Assembly (NCBI RefSeq): GCF_004359215.1
Contig: NC_090617.1
Span: 1,594,846-1,640,434 of the forward strand
Source: Bremia lactucae
Lineage: Eukaryota; Oomycota; Peronosporomycetes; Peronosporales; Peronosporaceae
DNA length: 45,589 bases
Direction of reading: 5' to 3'
Position numbers and translations under genes: made by a program. This document shows, one piece after another, positions 1 through 8,096 of this stretch (the first letter of the stretch is position 1; each line of letters starts with the position of its first letter). The notes beneath the pieces were generated by a model, which had not been told where the DNA came from, made no database searches, and was given only the letters and a program-made list of their open reading frames with translations.

Positions 1-320
1 AGAGTTTCGGGACGACGCGTTTGCGTCATCCCAGGTACAGGGGTCTGTACCTGTTGTAATCTCAACAGTTCCGCCTGTTGAGAGCCTTGCTGATTCAGCA
101 AGGCTACTTTTTCCTTCATCTCGTCAAGTTCATGTTGTATGAACTTGGCGACGGTTGAATGGAGGGCATCTCTGTCTAAGTTGGACAGTAATGCCAGGAT
201 TGCATCGTTTCCTACGGATGAACTCATTCGTTCAACCGCACTCCTTTCTATATCACTTAGAAAGGAGTAGCTTTCAGGGGAAACGTGATGCGTATTCCCA
301 CTACCATCTAACATGTCCAT
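1..320 (-). CDS. LTR retrotransposon gag, N-terminal part (runs off window)
   Basis: Open minus-strand frame from an ATG at 318-320 to the window edge without a stop, so about 106 residues of a longer protein are visible. It starts MDMLDGSGNTHHVSPESYSF, is rich in Glu, Leu and Gln, and includes a likely coiled coil (residues about 50-90). It breaks off in a RRPETL motif, the point where the conserved capsid-like part of oomycete gypsy gag proteins usually begins. It lies just inside a complete LTR and its primer-binding site, where gag is expected. The identification as gag rests on position and the RRPETL junction; the rest of the element is outside the window. The DNA is unusually dense in short perfect inverted repeats (see findings). 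Confidence 0.75.
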   Translation of the reverse strand, partial: MDMLDGSGNTHHVSPESYSFLSDIERSAVERMSSSVGNDAILALLSNLDRDALHSTVAKFIQHELDEMKEKVALLNQQGSQQAELLRLQQVQTPVPGMTQTRRPET

Positions 321-350
321 GTTAAATGTGGGAAATGTGGTCCTTGGACG

Positions 351-368
351 GACTACAAAGTGCTACCA
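351..368 (-). promoter_or_regulatory. Primer-binding site of the left-edge LTR element
   Basis: Read on the minus strand, the LTR ends at 371, two bases (CC) follow, and then TGGTAGCACTTTGTAGTC. TGG pairs with a tRNA CCA end, and TGGTAGCA fits a tRNA 3' end TGCTACCA like that of eukaryotic initiator tRNA-Met. The same motif recurs next to LTR ends near 7,592, 37,899 and 40,889, which supports a conserved priming site. The tRNA identity is inference. Confidence 0.6.
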
Positions 369-370
369 GG

Positions 371-821
371 TGTAACGGGGCACTGCGACTTGTACTGTTT
401 CAGTACAAGTCCACTTCACACTGCTTCAGATGTGAGTGGTGCCTCTCGTTAAGTAACGTACACTGTACGTGTAGAGGAAGACTTCTCTTAAGGCAAGTTA
501 GCTTAAGAGGGTAAAATGAAAACTGTATTAATATAGTTAAGTGTCTTTGTTAATCTATCTTTGTAAATGTTGTCTTAACTATAAACTAATACTAAACATG
601 TAAATGAATTCTTATCTATCTTATCTCGTAACTCTCTTTGATTACTTCTACAGCTGATTAGTCTGCGGAATAAATAGACATAATGGTCTATACCTATTTA
701 TGGATAAGAATTCAGGAAATTACTATTTAAAGTAATTTCCTCCAAATATTATCTACCTTTTGGATAATATTAATTAACAATCTTTTATTGTTAATTTCAT
801 GTAACGATACACCCCGTTACA
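371..821 (-). repeat. Complete LTR (451 bp) of a gypsy-type element
   Basis: The repeat starts TGTAACGGGG and ends CCCCGTTACA, so its ends are a perfect 10-bp inverted repeat of TG...CA type. On the minus strand it runs from 821 to 371 and is followed by the primer-binding site and gag, so it is the 5' LTR of an element extending off the left edge. Its outer half (about 520-821) is matched in inverted orientation at 44,915-45,217. Perfect stem-loops inside include arms at 387-397/401-411, 714-724/731-741, 745-753/763-771 and 772-781/787-796. Confidence 0.85.
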
Positions 822-1446
822 CGCTGCCCTGTGCTACCGCTAAGACTATCCTTTTAAATCCTTTTAAAAGTTTCATAGTGACGAATCTAATGACGTCAGC
901 ATGATCTATCCTATATGCATGATATGTGATCCTACAGTCGGGTACGTGCTCTGTCGTGCCGCAAGAACCCGCCAGCTTGACATCTCCCCAGACTTGGCTT
1001 CGCGTTGGCGGTCTCGGAAGTCCTGTAATAGTCGCTTCCAATGCGAAACGTGGCGGATGAATTTCTCGCGCTCACAAGTACTATCACACTCCGGGGGGGG
1101 GGGCGTGCCCTTTTACTGGCCATTATATTTGACGAATGCGCTAACAACGACTAGCAACCTATCCACAATGTGTAGTTTCACTCCGGTATCTGACTCTGTG
1201 ATACTTTCGGAATTGGCTGTCCAGCGAACTCCGAGGCATTCGGCTTGTATGGAAAGAGTAGGTCGATGTTTAACAATAATTAATTTTTCGCCGTAGCTTC
1301 AAGTTGACTACATTCGGGTTGATAATTCTGATTATCTCAAACAGTCCAAGCTTTTTGGCTGTGAGCCTTGCTTTCTTTAAATCAATATGGGCGTTCACTG
1401 TATAAGTGATCCAGCAAAGCTAAGTCACCGAAATAAAAGGTGAGGT
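822..1446. other. No gene recognised; flank of the LTR
   Basis: Both strands carry only short ORFs without recognisable motifs. A G-tract of about ten bases lies near 1,092-1,101. This may be the insertion flank or decayed transposon sequence. Confidence 0.3.
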
Positions 1447-1555
1447 TTGTTTATTCCGAGTCGTAGTACTTCTTCTGCTTTACCAGAGCTTATTCTAGGT
1501 TTTCGCGCCCCTTACGTACTAGGTCTTGCCAAGCTTTGGCAAGCTTTGAGGCGAG

Positions 1556-2126
1556 CTATGAGATTGATTCTGAATCGAGACCATCGTGGTCTACGACATC
1601 AGATTGGATACCCTTTTCTTCCAAATCGATCTCAAACGGGTTGAGCTTAATAGACGCGTTCACCGACGTGGTGTGTGCGTACCCTACATGACCAAGCAGC
1701 TTGGCCCAATTTTCGCCAAAATGCGATATCAGACAGCGCAAAGCGTCTTCTAACACCATTTTTTGCGTTCTGTATGTCCATCTACCTGCGCCTTATGCGC
1801 AGTCGTCATGCTTAGTTTGACACCCATTGTGTTCATTAGAGATTCCAGAAGTTTGCCGTGAATTTCGGATCCCGGTCGCTGGTGATAGCCTTCGGCAAAA
1901 CTTGAAGTCGGACTACGCCGTCGAAGGATTATTTTGCGTTGTCTTTCGAATCGGCAGTCTTATACGTCGGTGCATCGATGGGTTTCTTTGACAATTTGTC
2001 TTCGATGACGCAAATAGCATCATACCCTTCCGACACGGGTAGCCCATTATAAAGTTTACGGACACTACTTCCAGCATTCTTCTTTCTTCTAGTGGCTGTT
2101 TGACTTCCATCGAGCGCACGTTTCAC
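1556..2126 (-). pseudogene. Gypsy integrase remnant
   Basis: Two minus-strand frames separated by frameshifts preserve integrase-core text. 1,913-2,126 carries LYNGLPVSEGYDAICVIEDK, the gypsy core stretch around the second catalytic Asp (usually D-x-I-x-G-L-P). 1,556-1,759 carries a later stretch ending TSVNASIKLNPFEIDLEEK, typical of the region after the last catalytic Glu. Stops and frame changes show it is dead. The surrounding 1,447-2,600 is AT-rich and probably more of the same decayed element, but I could not extend the similarity. Confidence 0.65.
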
Positions 2127-2644
2127 ATGTCTCCACGTGTCTCAAGTATCTTTGGAGCACCATTGCTTATACATAAAGTAAGTTCTGCAAAAACTCCTGG
2201 ATGTGTAGCTGTGGCTGCATCGTAAAACTCGTATAGAATCTTCGTCTTTGATTCCGATATGTCTGGAATGCATATTTGCTGCATTGCATCATCTTGCTTT
2301 AAATATATGAGCCCTTCGTCGATTGCGAAGTGTTATTCGACATTTTTCTTTCTAGAAATTTTGAGAAACTTGACTTTGCGACATCCTTGCTGAATCGTTT
2401 TCCGCACTTCGTCGCTGAGATGGGCGCGCACAACATGAAACTTGGCGTTGTGAGTCTGCCCCTGAGCAAATTCTACTTGACGACACTCCCGTCGCTGGCC
2501 AGGCTTTCAGGTTTCATTCTGTGCAGGGTGATGTCCAACTCCATTTTAACCAAAAGTGATGAACTGCAAGCTTATTAGTATTGACCTCGTGTGCTGTAAC
2601 GGCAGTACTGCTCATGACTTAAGTTCATTAAATGCAGGCCCGGT

Positions 2645-3188
2645 TGTTTCGGGGCAACCTTTGCTAGCACTTATAACACTACTAGTCAACCTAGTACTAA
2701 TTACAGCACTAGTCAACCTAGCACTAATTACAGTACTAGTCAACCTACACTGATTACACCAAAGGTGGGGCACCTCAACTGCTTCATGTACACGACGTGT
2801 AGAGGCAATTTACAGGTAACTAAGTAGTACTAGCTACCAATGGTTAATTCTAAGGCCAAAAAATAGAGAAAAAGTAAACTGTATAAATTCATTAAGTTCC
2901 TACGTTACGATCTTCTATCTACTGACTTTATAATAATAATTGCAAACTATGTATGGCACCTACTTGCGCACCGCACAATCAATTTTTATACCAATTGGCG
3001 GAATTGATCTAAACTTAAATGAACCAATCAATAGAACGAATGCCTTATTGCGTGAATATTACCAAATTTGGTAATATTCGAACTTTTGAGTCAAAATTAA
3101 TAAATATATTTATTTTCTCAGATGGAAAATAATATTTATTTAAGCTCTTAAAATAAATAATATTTATATAACGGGGCATCCCGTCACA
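2645..3188 (-). repeat. Degenerate LTR, 3' LTR of gypsy copy 1
   Basis: Bounded by TGTTTCGGGG (2,645) and a terminus reading TGTGACGGGA on the minus strand (3,188), both diverged from TGTAACGGGG. The interior matches the LTR fragments at 7,690-7,855, 26,046-26,310 and 38,213-38,360. Directly upstream in + coordinates lies another TGTAACGG-like edge near 2,599, so the boundary there is uncertain. Confidence 0.6.
2681..2759. repeat. 27-bp tandem repeat (about 3 copies) inside an LTR
   Basis: Three head-to-tail units start at 2,681, 2,708 and 2,735, each beginning ACTAGTCAACCTA. The first two differ at a single base and the third is shorter and diverged. Related single copies lie in the LTR pieces near 26,075 and 38,235, so the array looks like local expansion of an LTR subsequence. 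Confidence 0.8.
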
Positions 3189-3307
3189 TCTCCCCCAACC
3201 ATCAGTCACAATAGTGACTGATGTGGAGTGACAGACAAACACCCTTATGTCTTCCCCTATAAATGTGCAATTTTAGTGCATTAATGATTTTTGTTCAGAA
3301 ATCAATA

Positions 3308-3915
3308 TGTCGACTAATAGGTCTGTGCGCATAACCCGTGAAGTCGCAAATCTGGCAGCTGCAGGGATCAGTGCAGCTGTTGGTAATGCAAATATCTCAG
3401 TAGACGCTAAGGCGTCTACTGTGGGGAATAAGTCACTTCCTACTCCAGTTGGAAGTGACTAATATTTGTTATCTGCTACTGCCATTGCACGTGACGGTGA
3501 AAAGTCACCTGCTACATCAACTGTAGATGACTGGTCCAAGCCACCGTCCTCGTCCGACCTAGTGGCTACTGTAAAGGCTGCCGGATTAAAAGGGGCCGAG
3601 TCTGTCAAACCTTCGAGTTCTAACGTGACAACCAAAGAGGTGATGACGAGCTTGTTCGACTCGCCGACTTTTTGGTGGGGAGAAATCTGATGATAACTTC
3701 ATGGGCGACGACCACTCTGGTGATAAAGTATTCGTCACCAGGAACGAAGTGATCGTGGAGGAAATAATGCTGCTCGTGGTGCTATTTTGCATCAGCAAGA
3801 AAGGAGTGAGTTTAAAGATCGCTCTGAGAGCCATGTTAGCGTTAACGTTAACACGAGCCAACGGGAGAGGGACCGCAATATTTTGTGGTTTGCTCCCGAA
3901 AAGAAGCCTTGGTAA
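3308..3915 (+). pseudogene. Antisense ORF of the gypsy element, 5' part (frameshifted)
   Basis: An ATG at 3,308, 120 bp inside the LTR edge, opens MSTNRSVRITREVANLAAAG and reads to 3,463. After frame shifts, protein-like text continues through 3,466-3,690 (Ser/Thr/Lys-rich, ending SLFDSPTFW), about 3,680-3,770 and about 3,765-3,915 (RSEFKDRSESHVSVNVNTS, then a stop after KPW). It runs opposite to pol and lies between the chromodomain end of pol and the 3' LTR. I do not recognise the product. It may be an accessory or gag-like protein. An alternative is that it is sequence of a second element in opposite orientation. Confidence 0.4.
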
Positions 3916-4292
3916 CCCTTAGAGGGCAACCAAACTCGTTAGTCATACCAGACCAACGATCGGTATCATATTTCGTTGCTCGACTCACCCAGGCTTCACA
4001 AGCCTAGTAAGGACGAAACGGAATTCTATATCGATGCCTTTCCGGCATCGGTGGTACATTTGTAAGCAAGCAAATGATGTCAATTCTTTGTTTTAAGCTT
4101 GAGAAGCATTTGTACAGAATGTGCAAAGCATAGGCCGTGGGGTCTGGCTTGACAAACTAGATGCTTTCCGTGAACTCTTCGAAAAAAATACCGTATTCGG
4201 TGCGCGCTACAAGCTGCACCGTTGGTCTAGAGAGGCAGGGTCACCTTGTCTCCCGTGGAGGACGCTCGTTCATGCTGCTTTAAGGGCGCATG

Positions 4293-4829
4293 TCATGCCC
4301 CTGATGAAGCATATTTCCTTAAGATCCTCATTACAGAATGATCATCTCTTGTGAGATGCGCGAAGATATTGAGGACCTCCAATCCTTTTACGAGCGCGAG
4401 AATTGCTCGTTCTCTAATGGACCCTCCGTCGAGCAGCATGGGTCTCGTCGTACTGTCGAACGAGACCTGGAATGTCAATCATCAGTTGGGAACGATGTTC
4501 CCAACTATCATGCGTAGGTGGATACCCTCGCCAACGAACGAGATAACTCGATTGAACCCCTTTCGCTCACGGTGGTTTGAGAAGATTTCAACACGAAAAC
4601 GCTTTTTACCACTCGAATTTGTCAATGGATGTGGAGGAGGAGGGAAAGTTGGGTTCGTCTCGTTTGGTGAACCCGAATCGACATCGTGATTTGGATCATA
4701 CCCTTCCCTATTTGAGGCAGGACATTGATCACGAGCGATCCAGTCGCCGCGAGTTAGCGATGAAGGCTGGTAATATTTCTCGTGACCAATTGAGAAGTTG
4801 TGCGAAAGTCGCGACTGATCAACTGGCAA
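4293..4829 (-). pseudogene. Gypsy pol C-terminus with chromodomain (copy 1)
   Basis: The minus-strand frame 4,482-4,829 contains PPPHPLTNSSGKKRFRVEIF, then NHRERKGFNRVISFVGEGI. This matches the chromodomain signature of oomycete chromoviruses (PPPPL-V-D...F-V-E-x-I-L..H-R, then a Y-L-V-R-W-R-G-Y region), but the tryptophan segment has decayed. 4,293-4,478 continues the C-terminal tail. A chromodomain at the integrase C-terminus steers insertion toward marked chromatin in this class. The plus strand of this stretch also carries open coiled-coil-like frames (see the antisense ORF finding). Confidence 0.65.
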
Positions 4830-5060
4830 ACGAAAAGATACATCAGTCTTTTCAATACAAGCTGGTGACAGCTCATCAAAAGATCTCTTCCTTGAGGAAA
4901 GAGTGGATAGTCTGGTTCATTAGAAGCAAACTCTTCTCCAAGACTATCATTCTTTAGCTCGGGACCATCGCCTTAGACCGTTCCGGGGTGATTCGGAATA
5001 GGAAGAAGCCTCGTACTGCTGGTAGGGGGACACCCGAAATAAAACGTAGGATGCGTACGC
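4345..5060 (+). pseudogene. Antisense coiled-coil frames overlapping the chromodomain
   Basis: Plus-strand text continues in the antisense ORF direction. About 4,350-4,510 reads EMREDIEDLQSFYERENCSF and onward (rich in Glu, Arg, Gln). 4,620-4,900 reads HERSSRRELAMKAGNISRDQ, then QLANEKIHQSFQYKLVTAHQ. The last part is paralogous to 26,321-26,460, where the frame is open (KISSFKDVLEHLVCENQTLS then SRDNQALADAVDRSEV). Heptad-like Leu spacing suggests a coiled coil. Several frameshifts make this copy non-functional. Confidence 0.4.
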
Positions 5061-5760
5061 ATTGCCTTGGCGATGCAGTACACGACAGCCTATCTACTTG
5101 GGCAGTAATTTATTACTGCCCACAATTCGTCACTTCATGTTCTAGTAGTTAATTATAGACAGGATGACTAGGTCGTTAACATTAAATGAAAGAATGTTTG
5201 CTCTTCCATTTCTGTCAGAGTTCCGTTTGTGTCGGGCCACCACATCAGCGATGGATACTTGTACGTCCGGACCACTGTTTCTCTTTCCTTCAGTAAATCA
5301 CCTGCCGACTCGGTTTTGTATTTGTCTTTAGTGCGACCGGTGCACACTGCGGAGATGTTATTCTCCTCATTTATGAGAGCACTATTTTTTGAATAATATT
5401 GTTTTCGATGATGTGTTTTTCAGCAGTTATCACAGTCAGCAATTGCATTATTGATATTACTAAGTTTGTCCACTTCAATGTTGATTAAATCAACATTGGT
5501 ATCCTTCGCACTGCCCAATCCATCAACCCCTTAAGAGCCTTATCTTCTTCATAATTTCTTTTAACGTCTTCAAATAATGTTGACGACGGAAAACTTATTG
5601 TTGCAACAGTGGCCTTTTGCTCACTGTTGTTTTGCGAAGCCGGCTAAAATCAGGCCGGTGTGAAAGGACATTAGCGGCGACGTTAAGTCGTCCTGGTTTG
5701 TATTCCACGGAAAATTTATACTCCGCGAAAAAAAACAATCATCTCGCCATTCTTTGGGAC
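5061..5760. other. Degenerate pol linker; most of the integrase is missing
   Basis: Between the chromodomain side and the RNase H domain of copy 1 only about 700 bp remain, too little for an integrase. Recognisable pieces are a 10-bp-arm inverted repeat (GGGCAGTAAT/ATTACTGCCC) near 5,100-5,121 and a stretch shared with 26,600-26,900. A C-tract lies at about 5,760. Confidence 0.5.
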
Positions 5761-6740
5761 CCCCCCCACCGTGCGTAAAGAAGCAGGGTCCGTATTAACA
5801 ATGAACGGTCTATCTCCCAAAAAATAGACCCTAAGCTTAGCCAGTGCGTATTTCATGGCAAGAAGTTCCTTGTCATGCACTGAATAGTTGCGTTCAGTTG
5901 ATTGAAGCTAACGCGATTGGTTACAGACGACGCGCTCTGCGCCATCTGTGTCATATTGCATTAACGCACAGCCAATTGCAAAATCGCTGGCGTCACAGAT
6001 CACATGAAATGGTCTGTCTTGGTCCGCAATCGCCGAAATTGGCCATCGCATCAAGCTTTGCTTGATACCCTCAAAGGAATGCTGACAACTTGCGTTCTAT
6101 AACCACTTAATATTTTTCTTTAACAAAGACAAAAGATGTTCTGTCATTTTGGCATTATTGCGGGATACTGGTGTAAGTGCGCCGCCAAGCCAATAAACTT
6201 TTGAAGCTCTTTTACATCGACTGACACAAGCCAATCGGTGAACGGCTTGATATTTTTCGGATCCGGGCGTACACCATTCTATCCACGATGCGCCCAAAGA
6301 AGTGGTATTCCGCTTGCAGCGAGCATGCACTTCTTGAGATTTGCATACAACTTACGTTTACGCATAAGTGTAGAAAAATTTCGGGTGTAAATCAACGTCC
6401 GACTTTCATGGCTCTGCTATGAGCGAAGACGTCATCAAAAGAGCTCGGTGCAAAATCCCGCACCGATCTCAACCGATTGGTAACACACCTGTTGAATGCC
6501 GCAGGGGCATACTAAGTCCTTGTGGCATAAATAGCCACTTCCATAGCATTCCGCTTGGGGTACTTACTGCTGTGAGCGGAAAAACCTGTTCACGCCTAAG
6601 GATCTGATTAAATCCATCCATCAGATCCATTGACGAAAAAATAGTACTCTTTGACATACCATCTATAATTACGTCTTTTCGTGGTATCGGCATTTGAGCC
6701 GGTACAGTTGCAGCGTTCAATTTATTACATGCAGAATCCG
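5761..6740 (-). pseudogene. Gypsy reverse transcriptase and RNase H (copy 1)
   Basis: 6,469-6,720 reads PIPRKDVIIDGMSKSTIFSS and then MDLMDGFNQIL...PLTAVSTPSGM, the classic gypsy RT fingers/palm stretch. The YFDD box downstream has decayed to SFDD in a broken frame near 6,420. About 5,960-6,040 encodes the RNase H start (CDASDFAIGCALMQYDTDG), whose last part is also found in copy 2. Frameshifts and stops separate the blocks, so the polymerase is dead. Confidence 0.8.
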
Positions 6741-7464
6741 CAACCTTTCTTTTGCTTCACGCACACAAAAGGTCGGAGAGCTTTGTGAAGAGGTTGAATC
6801 CCTCTAATGGCCCTCTGCTAAGCGATCGCAAAGATTACTTCTTCACGAGGCAATGGTCACTGCTTCATGATATAGTATTTCGAACCTGGAATAGATCGAT
6901 TTCATGTCGAGTTACATTACCCTTAGGCAACTCGTACGGTACGGATTCAGGAAATACATCCTTAAATTCGATCAAATCTTTATATAAAGGATTTGTATTC
7001 AAAGACCCCAGGATTAGGATGCAAAACGTTCCATCTGAGTCTTCTTATCGAGGGTACTTTCGTACATCGATGAGCTGCTGAGAACCCGTTCGTTTTCGGG
7101 GAAATATGATTGCCGACCGAATGTTGGCCACGTAGCTGTCATCTGTGACTAGTACGCAGATCTGCTTGAATTTGCCACTATGCAGATCACGCAAGAGCCG
7201 TTTCGGTTCAAGCATTGGCAATTGAGTTATCTTAGATATTATTTTTTGAGGCGCTATCGGATCAACTGTACAAGCGCCTACACCTGATTCATTCTTTACT
7301 GAGACATTTAATGTTTCAGTTTCCTCTTTGAAACTTATTTTCACAGGTATCTAGGAACTTTTGACGACCACAGGTTTTGGGGGACTTATTCCCGCAGAAT
7401 CTTGAGGACTTATTCCCCAAGTTTTATTTGGGGAGTATTCTTCCCAAATGCCTCTAGCTGCACA
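6741..7464 (-). pseudogene. Gypsy protease-RT spacer region (copy 1)
   Basis: The frame at 7,045-7,344 (VKNESGVGACTVDPIAPQKI, then LPMLEPKRLLRDLHSGK) matches 29,640-29,760 of copy 2 in the same orientation. This is the poorly conserved linker between protease and RT of this family. No intact ORF remains. Confidence 0.6.
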
Positions 7465-7610
7465 GGCAGCGTCGAAGTTCGACCACTCGAATAAGTTGAG
7501 TAATACGAAACAAGGATGCTTGCTTGGAAGCAACATCAGAGAAAATTTTCAACGCCTGTCGTATCAGTACTAGCCAAAGGTGCCCCGTTACACCTGGTAG
7601 CACCTCGTAG
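7465..7610 (+). repeat. Inverted fragment with LTR end and primer-binding site
   Basis: 7,465-7,560 is the reverse complement of about 29,945-30,035 in copy 2, although the neighbouring spacer of copy 1 is in the same orientation as copy 2, so a small piece was inverted. Next to it, CAGTACTAGCCAAAGGTGCC runs into an LTR end CCCCGTTACA (to 7,589), then CC and TGGTAGCACCTCGTAGTCC (7,592-7,610), a primer-binding site reading on the plus strand. Confidence 0.55.
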
Positions 7611-7689
7611 TCCATCAACGGCCCACGCACGTTCCATCAAACAAGGACATGTTAAATAAAGAAGGAGGAAGTTTTCAATTTCCAATATT

Positions 7690-7855
7690 TCCATTATTGC
7701 GTAAATAAATACCAAATGTGGCAATATTGGAACTATTAAGTCAAAAAATTAATAAAGATCATAATTTTGTACTTTTTTCTTTTATTTCCTCTCATAGGAA
7801 ATAATATTGATTATTCCTCTTACAGAAATAATATTTATGTATGGGACACCCCGTT
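7690..7855 (-). repeat. LTR outer-end fragment
   Basis: Homologous to 3,045-3,188 in the same orientation and ending in ACCCCGTTAC at about 7,855. It marks the right border of the left transposon block; the eIF4G gene begins about 240 bp further on. Nothing else is seen in 7,856-8,096. Confidence 0.6.
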
Positions 7856-8096
7856 ACCAGCTTGCAATAACCTAATTAATATGGAGACGCTGAACTTAAT
7901 TGCGGCTATATCCTACTAATCAGAATGATCTTGATTATCTAAGCTTCACACATCGCTAGGCAATCGTTCAAATATCATTGGCAAAAGGAAGTTCCCGATT
8001 ATATTTCCCAAAATTAGAAATGTGCCATAACTATCAGAAAAAGCTTAAAATAAAAATATTTGAATTCGCAGCGAGTAATTGGCTACGTTCAAGCAA

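Noticed and set aside
326..514. 62-codon plus ORF across the LTR border
   Set aside because: It spans primer-binding site and LTR and is antisense to the element; no start context or motif.
817..1296. Overlapping ORFs on both strands next to the LTR
   Set aside because: Short, mutually overlapping, Cys/Arg-rich without pattern, and including a G-tract; no gene can be supported.
2645..8096. Idea that copy 1 is two elements in head-to-head orientation
   Set aside because: The minus strand shows an ordered spacer-RT-RNase H-chromodomain series over the whole stretch, so the plus text is better read as antisense to it; kept as an alternative in the antisense ORF finding.
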